A stretch of DNA of 64,000 nucleotides from positions 327,936,929 through 328,000,928 of the forward strand of contig CM022301.1 in NCBI GenBank assembly GCA_011799875.1, given 5' to 3'. The notes under the pieces were generated by a model. That model was given only the letters and a program-made list of their open reading frames with translations. It did no database searches and was not told where the DNA came from. The DNA is from Thinopyrum elongatum (Eukaryota; Streptophyta; Magnoliopsida; Poales; Poaceae). Positions 55,727 through 64,000 of this stretch are shown piece after piece (positions within the stretch are counted from its first letter, which is position 1; each line of letters begins with the position of its first letter). Made by a program: the position numbers and the translations under genes.

Positions 55727-57239
55727 CAAGGAAACTACGAATACCTTTAATATCTTTAGGACATGGCATTTTCTCAATTGCATCAACTTTAGCTTTATCC
55801 ACCTCAATACCTCGTTCAGAAATTTTATGCCCCAATATAATACCTTCATTAACCATAAAGTGACACTTCTCCCAATTCAAGACAAGGTTAGTTTGCTCAC
55901 ATCTCTGCAAAATTCGATCAAGGTTGCTCAAGCAATCATCAAAAGAAGTTCCATAAATAGAAAAATCATCCATGAAAACCTCAACAATTAGTCTTTTCAC
56001 AAAAATCAGAGAATATAGCAGTCATACATCTTTGAAAGGTAGCAGGTGCATTGCATAAACCAAATGGCATACGTCCATAAGCATAAGTTCCAAAAGGTCA
56101 AGTAAAGGTGGTTTTCTCTTGATGAGGTTGTGAAACGGGTATTTGAGAAAAACCAGAATGTCCATCCAGAAAACAAAAGTGTGTGTGCTTAGATAATCTT
56201 TCTAGCATTTGATCAATAAAAGGAAAAGGGTAATGATCTTTTCTAGTTGCTTTATTTAATTTTTTAAAATCAATTACCATTCTATAGCCAGTAACAATTC
56301 TTTGTGGAATAAGTTCATTTTTGTCATTAGGAACAACATTAATACCTCCTTTCTTAGGGACACAATGAACGGGACTTACCCATCTACTATCAGCTATGGG
56401 ATAGATTATACCTGCTTCCAGAAGCTTTAATATTTTAGTTCTTACCACTTCTTTCATCTTATGATTCAAGCGTCGTTGATGATCAACAACGGGTTTAGCA
56501 TCAGGTTCCATATTAATCTTGTGCTGACAGAGAGTGGGACTAATGCCCTTAAGATCATCAAGAGTATATCCAATGGCAGCACGGTGCTTCTTCAGAATTT
56601 TCAATAATCTTTCTTCTTCATGTTCTGAAAGGTTAGAACTAATAATAACAGGATATATCTTTATCTCGTCGAGATAAGCATATTTCAAAGTGTCAGGCAA
56701 TTGCTTTAATTCAATCACAGGATCACCTTTAGGTGGAGGAGGACCTCCTAGAGTTTCAATAGGCAAATTGTGTTTGAGCAGAGGTCGTTGTTCAAAGAAA
56801 ATTTTATCTATTTCATTTCTTTCATGCATATGCATATCATTTTCATGGTCTAGCAAATATTGTTCTAGTGGATCAGCAGGAGGCACATCAATAGAAGCAA
56901 GACCAATTATTTCATCCTTACTAGGCAATTCTTTCTTATGAGGTTGTCTATTAAACTTGGAAAAATTAAACTCATGAGACTCATTACCAAAGCTAACACC
57001 GATAGCTTGTTTTCACAATCTATTTTGGCATTCACGGTGTTCAAGAAAGGTCTACCAAAGATAATGGGACAAAAATCATCTTGTGGGGAACCAAGAACTA
57101 GAAAATCAGTACAGTATTTTATTTTCCCACACAAGACTTCAACATCTCTAACAATCCCAAGTGGCGTAATGGTGTCTCTATTAGCAAGTTTAATAGTAAC
57201 ATCTATGTCTTCTATTTCAGCGCGTGTTATGTCATTCAT
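55727..57239 (-). pseudogene. E protease end and reverse transcriptase
   Basis: 57239-56907 carries the end of the protease (LGIVRDVEVLCGKIKY, IIFGRPFLNT) and then a frameshift. 56928-56098 carries the RT N-terminal half: RWVSPVHCVPKKGG, RMVIDFKKLNKATRKDHYP and FCFLDGHSGFSQIPV (catalytic Asp). Stops near 56098 and 56010 interrupt the palm; 56000-55727 continues with VFMDDFSIYG (FMDD box) and ILGHKISERGIEVDKAKVDA up to the B insertion. Copies RNA to cDNA in the intact family. Confidence 0.9.
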
Positions 57240-57245
57240 AATTTA

Positions 57246-58498
57246 TTAGTATAAGGTAAAAGTAATAGCACTCATGCTAGTACCTAAGTCACATAAACCA
57301 TGATAACAATGATCTCCTATTTTAACTGAGACAATAGGCATGCCAACAACAGGTCTATGTTTATCTTTTTCATCGGGTTTGGCAGTTCTAGCAGCTTCAT
57401 CACAGAAGTAAATAACATGCCCCTCAAAATTTTCTACCAGGAGATCTTTAACCATAGCAACACTAGGTTCTACTTTAATTTGTTCAGCAGGTTTAGGTGC
57501 TCTAATATTACTTTTGCGAACCACAGTTGAAACCTTAGCATGTTCCTTTATCCTAACAGGGAAAGGTGGTTTTTCAATATAAGTAGTAGGCACAACTGGA
57601 TCAACATTGTAAATAATAGTTTCATCTTTAACTATGACTGGTTCTTTGATTTCTTCTTTAATAGGGGGATGATATTTAAACCACTTCTCCTTAGGGAGAT
57701 CAACATGAGTAGCAAAGGATTCACAAAAAGAGGCTACTATCTCAGAGTCAAGTCCATATTTAGTGCTAAACTTGTGAAAAGCATCGGTATTCATAAAAGA
57801 TTTAACACAATCAAATTCAAGCTTAATACCTGACTCTTTACCTTCGTCGAGTTCCCAATCTTCAGAGTTGCATTTAATTCTTTCTAAAAGATCCCACCTG
57901 AATTCAATAGTCTTCTTCATAAAAGAACCAGACAAGAAGTATCGAGCATGGACCGATCATCATGAGAAAGCCGAGCATAAAAATTCTGAATAATAATTTC
58001 TTTCGAGAGCTCATGATTGGGGCATGAATATAACATTGACTCAAGCCTCCCCCAAGCTAGAGCGATACTTTCTCCTTCACGAGGCAAAAAATTATATATA
58101 TAATTCCGGTCACGATGAACTAGATGCATAGGATAATTTTTTTGGAGAAATTCCAATTTCAATCGATTCCAGTTCCAAGATCCAATATCATCGCATAGCC
58201 TATACCATGTCAATGTTTTTCCCTTCAAAGATAAAGGGAAAACCTTCTTCTTAGCTTCATCTCCGGACAAACCTGCAAGCTTAAATAATCCACAAATTTC
58301 ATCCACATATATCAAGTGCATATCAGGATGTTTAGTTCCATCTCCTGCATAAGGATTAGCTAGCAGTTGTTCTATCATACCCGAAGGAATTTCATAACTA
58401 ATATTTTCAGTAGGTGCAGTAGGTTGAGGGGCAACTAATTGTGCTTCCGGTCGAGGTGAAGATACCCCGAACAAACCCCTCAAAGGATGGTTCTCCAT
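57246..58498 (-). pseudogene. E gag and start of protease
   Basis: The start at 58498 (MENHPLRGLFG) is preferred to an upstream in-frame ATG at 58513 because F starts at the same place. Gag core: LTWYRLCDDIGSWNWNRLK and QNFYARLSHDD. A one-base deletion near 57925 shifts the frame; the rest continues at 57935-57246 with GSFMKKTIEFRWDLLERIK. It ends with the protease motif LCDLGTSMSAI and a TAA (57248-57246), a Gln codon in F. The protease Asp-Leu-Gly triplet is intact. Confidence 0.9.
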
Positions 58499-58560
58499 AG
58501 TAACAAGCGACAATAAATTTTAGCACGTAGTAATAATTTTTCCTTACCAAGAGCCCTTCA

Positions 58561-58579
58561 CTCCCCGGCAATGGTGCCA
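58561..58579 (-). other. E primer-binding site (tRNA-Asp-like)
   Basis: The minus strand reads TGGCACCATTGCCGGGGAG, two transitions away from the tRNA-Asp complement, eleven bases from the LTR. Confidence 0.82.
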
Positions 58580-58590
58580 GAAAAGAGTCT

Positions 58591-60071
58591 TGATGACCCA
58601 CAAGTATAGGGGATCAATCATAGTTCTTTCGATAAGTAAGAGTGTCAAACCCAACGAGGAGCAGAAGGAAATGACAAGTGGTTTTCAGCAAGCACTAAAA
58701 TAGTCGGTAACAAGTAGTTTGATAGCAAGATAATTTGTAACGAGCAAGTAACGGTAATGGTAAATAAAGTGCAGCAAGGTATCCCAATCATTTTGTGGCA
58801 AAGGACGGGCCAAAACGGTCTCTTATGATAAGCAAAGCGTTCTTGAGGATACACGGGAATTTCACCATATCACTTTCATCATGTTGATTTGATTTGTGTT
58901 CGCTACTTTGATAATTTGATATGTGGGTGGACCGGTGCTTAGGTGCTGTTCTTACTTGAACAAACCTCCTACTTATGATTAACCCCCTCGCAAGCATCCG
59001 CAACTACGAGAAAAGTATTAAGATAAAATCTAACCATAGCATTAAACATTTGGATCCAAATCGGTCCCTTACGAAGTAGCGCATAAACTAGGGTTTAAGC
59101 TTTTGTCACTCTAGCAACCCATCATCTAATAACTACTCCACAATGCATTCCCTTAGGCCCAAATATGGAAAAGTGCCATGTAGTCGACGTTCACATGACA
59201 CCACTAAGGGAATCACAACATACATATCATCAAAATATCAAACACATATCAAGTTCACATGATTACTTGCAACATGACTTCTCCCGTGACCTCAATAACA
59301 AAAGTAACTACTCACAAATAATAATCATGCTCAAGATCAGAGGGGTATTAAATAGCATAATGGATATGAACATATAATCTTCCACCAAATAAACCATATA
59401 GTAATCAACTACAAGATGTAATCAACACTACTAGTCACCCACAGGTACCAATCTGAGGTTCCGGTACAAAGATTGAACACAAGAGATGAACTAGGGTTTG
59501 AGAGGAGATGGTGCTGTTGAAGATGTTGATGGAGATTGCCCTCCCAAAGATGAGAGAGTTGTTGGTGATGACGATGATTTCCCCCTCCGGGAGGGAAGTT
59601 CCCCCGACGGAATCGCTCCGCCGGAGGGCAAAAGTGCTCCTGCCCAAGTTCCGCCTCGAGACGGAGGCGCTTCGTCCCGAAAGTCTCCCCCTCATTTTTT
59701 CTAGGTTAAAATGACCTTTATACCAGAAGATGGGCACCGGAGGTGAGCCGTGCTAGGCACAACCCACCAGGGCGCGCCCTGGTGTATTGTGCTCACCAGG
59801 GTGCCCCCCTTCGGTAGTTATTTGCTCCAGTATTTTTTATATATTCCAAAATAATTCTCTGTAATTTTTTAGCTCATTTGGAGATGTGCATAATAGGTAA
59901 CTCTGACATAGCTTTTTCAGGCCCAGAATTCCAGCTGCCGGCATTCCCCCTTTTTGTGTAAACCATGCATATTATGAGAGAAAAGGCATTAGAATTACTC
60001 CAAAAAGCATTATTATGCATAAAAACATTATAAATATCAGTAGGAAAACATGATGTGAAATGGACGTATCA
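58591..60071 (-). repeat. E 5' LTR
   Basis: 1481 bp, plus-strand ends TGATGACCCA and GGACGTATCA, followed by the CGCCC duplication. TATA (GGTATAAAGG on minus, 59715-59724) and a shortened palindrome at 59750-59800 with a single GGCGCGCC. Confidence 0.92.
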
Positions 60072-60076
60072 CGCCC

Positions 60077-61291
60077 TAGAGAGGGATGGGCCTGACCCTT
60101 GTCGTAAGTCCGCGAGACGGGGCGACAGGATCACTAATCGTTTCCGTGAGCTCCCTATACACTAACAGGTTTGGATATGTGATATGAGTAGGCCTCTGGC
60201 CTTTTCGCACTAACCACAATGCGGGAATAAGTATGGGCACTCGGCGTCGTATGATTCTCCCGAAAGCTTTATCAGACGTCCAGTTCAGTATTGCGGCGTG
60301 ATCGGGCAAGCGGATCCTGGAAGAGTTCCGTTTGGACCCGGTCACCCTCGTAACGACCCGGAGTGCTTAGGGGTGAGCGTCCGTACAACCCCTTCGCGCT
60401 TAGGATGTAGACCGGCGGGGACCTCTCTACGGAACCTATATAGGACTACGGCGTTTTGATCAACTGAGGCCGGGCATGACCCGGAAAAGTATGTCCGGCT
60501 GGAGTTAATCGGGCGTGATGGGTAAGTTGGTGCACCCCTGCAGGGAAGTAATCTATTTGAATAGTCGTGTCCACGGTTACGGACGCTCAGAGTTGTATCC
60601 CAATCTACTACAACTAGGACTGGATACTTGTTACACTAAACTGATATGATGGCTCCGGGTTCGCTTTCTCGTAGGGAGTCGAGGAAGGATCTCTGGATGT
60701 TGCTATTATAACTTGTTACTATATGATATGTTACTCTACTCCCTTCTGTTGCTGTAAGACGCTGCAAGAGGCTAGTCTTCATTAGGCTAGGTCTTCCCTT
60801 CTATTCTGGCATTTCTGTAGTATAGTCCTCAGACAAACCCTTCCCTTGATACTGATGCATACTTAGCATAGATCTGATGTAAGTCTTGCGAGTACTTCGG
60901 ATGAGTACTCACCGTTGCTTTGCACCCCTTTTCTTCTACCCGGTTGCTGCGATCAGGTGATGGAGCCCAGAAGCCAGAGGATTCCGAGCTTGGCTACTAC
61001 ATGGAGTTCGACATCGAGTAGTAGTTCGGAGGTCGTAGGCAGGAGGCATGCACCTTTTCGATCTAGAGTAGATTTTTGTTTTCGCCTTCTTAAGGCACCT
61101 TTATATTTGTCTGTAGTCACACCTTACTCTTGATGTAATATCGGGTCTTACGACCCTGGCTTGCAATATTTTGTTTCTTTGTTTATTTTTGAGTCATAGA
61201 GTTGTGTTGTGATATTATACCGTGAGTCACTGATCTTGATCGTGCATGCTGCGTGGATGTTTACTGCATGATTAATTTCGGGGGCGTCACA
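60077..61291 (+). repeat. D 5' LTR, second part
   Basis: Continues the D LTR after the E insertion and ends GGGGGCGTCACA, the same terminus as B. Apparent small frames are not gene-like. Confidence 0.88.
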
Positions 61292-61294
61292 AGT

Positions 61295-61307
61295 TGGTAT
61301 CAGAGCC
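61295..61307 (+). other. D primer-binding site (initiator tRNA-Met)
   Basis: TGGTATCAGAGCC three bases after the LTR, as in B. Confidence 0.92.
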
Positions 61308-61712
61308 GATTGCCTATAGGAACCCCCCCTTCCAACTCCTTGGTCGATGTTGAGTCTAGACTTGAAAGAAAAACTATTTTACCAACTGTGTTGTGTGGCT
61401 TACGGGCCCACATCAACTATGGATGGGATTAGAATATTTTGTTCCTCTCCTTTACTCTAGGATTCTGATCTCTCTTCTCTTTGGGTTAAATTTTTTGCTA
61501 ACTCTAAATTTAGGATCTCGTGACGACTTCTTTCCGGAGAGCCACTCAGCCAGATGAACTCTTGATGTCTCAAGATATATCAACATACTCTTTGTTTTGC
61601 CAAGAACCTACCGCATTTTAACCTTGTGCCCATACACACTTATGAATAATTCCATATGGCCGTCACTCATATTCTGTGCATTGTTAACTTGACCCTGTTG
61701 ATTTTGCACAGA
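61308..61712 (+). other. D leader between primer site and gag
   Basis: No ORF comparable to the upstream ORF of B. It ends with a pyrimidine-containing tract and TTGATTTTGCACAG one base before the gag ATG, resembling a splice acceptor. Confidence 0.6.
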
Positions 61713-62049
61713 ATGGCGGATCATGGTGATCCTACGCCTCCACCCTATATTGCTGCAATGATGCGGCAGTTTGAGCTGAACCGTCAGGTTATGACCGGGA
61801 TAATGGCCCAGCTTCCAAACAAAAACACTGATCAACAGCCTCCCCCAATAACACTGCAAGAATTTGTGCGCCTCAACCTGTCCACCTTCCGTAACTCATC
61901 TGATCCTTTGGATGCTAATGATTGGCTCCGTGACATCGCCTTTCAGATGGAGCCGGCTAATGTTGCCCCTGCCAGTTATGTCACCCTTGCGACATATCAG
62001 CTGAGTGGTTTAGCTGCTCAATGGTGGGAAAGCCACAGGTGTATGCTGC
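61713..62049 (+). pseudogene. D gag N-terminus, cut by W2
   Basis: The start at 61713 (MADHGDPTPPPYIAAMMRQF) lies just after GCACAG. Motifs ELNRQVMTGIMAQLP, ITLQEFVRLN, LDANDWLRDIAFQMEPANV and LAAQWWESHR match B gag in order. About 112 codons are present before the LTR of W2; the remainder is outside the window. Confidence 0.88.
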
Positions 62050-63714
62050 TGATACGTCTCCAACGTATCTATAATTTATAAAGTATTCATGCCATGTTTA
62101 CAACAATTTTATATGGTTTTGGTATGATTTGGATGGAACTAACCCGGAGTAATGTTGTTTTCAGCAGAACTACCGTGGTGTTCTTTTTTGTGCAGAAATA
62201 AAAGTTCTCCAAATGCAACGAAACTTTTTGACGATTTTTTTGGAACAAAAGAGGCACTAAAAGCTTCGTGGGAGGGCCAGAAGAGCCATGAGGAGGGCAC
62301 AACCCACCAGGGCGCGCCAGAGGGGCCTGGCTCGCCCAGATGGGTTGTGCTCACCTCGATGCCCATCTTCGCGTGAAACCAACTCCAAAAAATCCTATAA
62401 ATACAAAAAAAACCAGAAATAACCCTAGATCAGAAGTTCCGCCACCGCAAGCCTCTGTAGCCATGAAAAACCAATCTAGACCCCGTTCCGGCACCCTGCC
62501 GGAGGGGGAAATCATCACCGATGGCCATCTTCATCATCCCGGCGGCCACCATGATGAGGAGAGAGTAGTCCACCCTCGGGGCTGAGGGTTTGTACCAGTA
62601 GCTATGTGTTTAATCTCTCTCTCTCTCTCGTGTTCTTGAGAGGTCATGATCTTGATGTATCGTGGGCTTTGTTAATATAGTTGGATCATATGGTGTTTTC
62701 CCCTCTCTATCTTGTTGTGAATTGAGTTTTCCCTTTGAGATTTCGTTCTTATCGGATTGAATACTTTTATGGATTTGAGAGCACTTGATGTATGTCTTGC
62801 TATGAATACCCGTGGTGACAATGGGGTATCATATTGATTAACTTGATATGTGTTTTGGCACTCAACTCGCGGATTCCCGAGGTGGCATTGGGGTAATCTA
62901 CGAATAGGGGTTGATGCACGTTTTCGTCCTTGTTTCTCCGGTAGAAATATTGGGGCACTCTTTGAGGTTCTTTGTGTTGGATTGAGTATTATGAATCTGA
63001 AATTGTTTGCTGCATATCGTATAATCAACTCACGAATACTCGTGGTGACATTGGAGTATCTAGGTGACATTAGAGTTGGTTGATGTGTATCATATGGTGT
63101 TATTTTAGTACGAACTCTTAGATAGATCGATCGGAAAGGATAACTTGTGTTATTTCAGTACAAACCCTTGGATAGATCGATTGGAAAGGATAGCTTTGAG
63201 GTGGTTTGGCACCCTACAAACAATTTCGTCTTATGTTCTCCGCTAGATAGGAACTTTGGAGTGATTCTTCATCACACGTTGAGGGATGGTTATATGATCC
63301 AATTATATTAGCATTGTTGAGAGATTGCACTAGTGAAAGTACGGACCCTAGGCCTCATTTTCAAGCATTGCAATACCGTTCGTGCTCCATTTTATCAATT
63401 GCTACCTTGTTGTTTTTTATTGTTCCTATTACAAAAATCAATATCTACTATCATTACTACGCTTGTATCACCATCTCTTCACCGAACTAGTGCACCTATA
63501 CAAATTACCATTGTATTTGGTGTGTTGGGGACACAAGAGACTTTTTGTTATTTGGTTGCAAGATTGTTTGAGAGAGACCATCTTCATCCTACGCCTCCCA
63601 CGGATTGATAAACCTTAGGTCATCCACTTGAGGGAAATTTGCTACTGTGCTACAAAACTCTGCGCTTGGAGGCCCAACACGTGTCTACGAGAACAAGTTG
63701 TGTAGTAGACATCA
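62050..63714 (+). repeat. W2 5' LTR (1665 bp)
   Basis: TGATACGTCT...GTAGACATCA. Palindrome with GGCGCGCC at 62296-62355, TATA box TATAAATA 62396-62403, CT microsatellite 62611-62628, about two minisatellite units (63100-63205). Serves as the reference for W0 and W1. Confidence 0.92.
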
Positions 63715-63724
63715 AGCTCTTTTC

Positions 63725-63743
63725 TAGCGCCGTTGCCGGGGAG
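63725..63743 (+). other. W2 primer-binding site (tRNA-Asp-like)
   Basis: TAGCGCCGTTGCCGGGGAG, one mismatch to the tRNA-Asp complement, ten bases after the LTR. Confidence 0.85.
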
Positions 63744-63839
63744 GTTAGTGCTTTAAGGTATATCTTTAGATCTTGCAACTGAATCTTTTAGTTTCTTGTT
63801 TTATCACTAGTTTGGTTTATAAAAGAAAACTACAAAAAA

Positions 63840-64000
63840 ATGGAATTGAGGTGGCCACATATTATTCGTCTTTATCATATCTTTCTTGAAAATGATGGAT
63901 CAGAAAATTGTGCTCAATTGATAGAAGAAGAATTCAATAAAATGTTTGGCATAAATGATGAGCATGATTGCAATGTTGTTAGTATGAATTCTTTGAATAT
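63840..64000 (+). CDS. Start of W family ORF, open to window end
   Basis: ATG at 63840-63842 (MELRWPHIIRLYHIFLENDG) with 53 codons open to the end of the window. The same region in W1 has lost the ATG (ATA at 6464) and gained two stops. Unlike W1, this copy is intact as far as visible. Function unknown; see the W1 ORF. Confidence 0.65.
   Translation, partial: MELRWPHIIRLYHIFLENDGSENCAQLIEEEFNKMFGINDEHDCNVVSMNSLN

Larger units (their letters stand above)
15619..60071 (-). mobile_element. E, Athila-like gypsy element with extra 3' ORF, split by G, F and B
   Basis: Minus-strand element with LTRs at 58591-60071 (5') and 15619-17100 (3'), flanked by the perfect duplication CGCCC (15614-15618, 60072-60076). 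It carries a tRNA-Asp-like primer site, gag, protease, RT, RNase H and integrase without a chromodomain, then a small extra ORF with its own promoter-like sequence. It is interrupted by B in the RT/RNase H connection, by F in the integrase C-terminus and by G 73 bp further on. Several stops and frameshifts make it inactive. Confidence 0.92.
12795..62049 (+). mobile_element. D, chromovirus-type gypsy element, 5' LTR and gag only, nested insertions
   Basis: The LTR runs 12795-15618 and resumes at 60077-61291 after insertion of E (duplicated CGCCC). A tRNA-iMet primer site and the start of gag follow. At 62049 gag is cut by W2; the remainder lies beyond the window. The rebuilt LTR length is about 4.04 kb, close to that of B (4055 bp). 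Layout and gag resemble B, so D is a related, non-identical family. The LTR start TATAACACCC is a mutated form of TGTAACACCC. Confidence 0.85.
62050..64000 (+). mobile_element. W2, Athila-like W family element, 5' part
   Basis: Complete 5' LTR (62050-63714), tRNA-Asp-like primer site and start of the ORF; continues past the window. It cuts D gag. The expected target duplication is GCTGC (62045-62049); the other copy is outside. Confidence 0.9.

Noticed and set aside
1..64000. Host protein-coding genes.
   Set aside because: Every substantial frame could be placed in a transposable element or explained by composition; no unrelated conserved domain was recognised.

Overview
This window is intergenic DNA of a large grass genome, most likely a Triticeae species (wheat, Aegilops or barley). 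It consists almost entirely of nested LTR retrotransposons plus one truncated CACTA DNA transposon. I see no host gene, tRNA, rRNA or CRISPR array. The grass assignment rests on the element types: Athila-like Ty3/gypsy elements with tRNA-Asp primer sites, chromodomain gypsy elements with LTRs of about 4 kb, and CACTA subterminal repeats. It is an inference, and I avoid formal family names.

Layout, left to right. 1-4207: 3' part of a CACTA element whose last exons encode a Ulp1/C48-type protease-like domain, interrupted by a minus-strand solo LTR (W0, 2331-3967, TSD GTGCC). 4208-5440: piece of an unassigned LTR (X). 5441-11912: W1, a non-autonomous element with a tRNA-Asp primer site and both LTRs truncated. 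11913-12794: 3' end of another gypsy element with an antisense ORF fragment. 12795 to beyond 62049: plus-strand element D, whose 5' LTR is split by E and whose gag is cut by W2 (62050 to the window end).

Inside D lies E (15619-60071, minus strand, TSD CGCCC), an Athila-like gag-pol element with an extra 3' ORF. E was hit three times: by G (19551-26059, TSD GTACC, non-autonomous, gag fragment only), by F (26133-32807, TSD CCATT, same family as E but with the end of RT, RNase H and integrase deleted) and by B (34560-55721, minus strand, TSD ATGAC, chromodomain gypsy). The right LTR of B was invaded by C, now an LTR-internal-LTR-partial internal array (45883-55305) cut off by a deletion that also removed about 2.2 kb of B's LTR. 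Five matching 5-bp target duplications and resumption of the host reading frames support this order: D before E, E before B/F/G, B before C.

How the parts relate. E and F carry the pol genes. W1, W2, G and C have no pol, but share with E/F the tRNA-Asp primer site, an LTR palindrome with paired GGCGCGCC sites near the promoter, and colinear non-coding blocks between the ORF and the polypurine tract, including double hairpins that repeat the polypurine-tract sequence. The simplest reading is a trans-mobilised set of parasites sharing cis-acting RNA/DNA signals with an autonomous Athila-like partner. The most unusual point is a copy of the LTR palindrome plus a TATA box inside E, directly upstream of a small extra ORF, which looks like an internal promoter.
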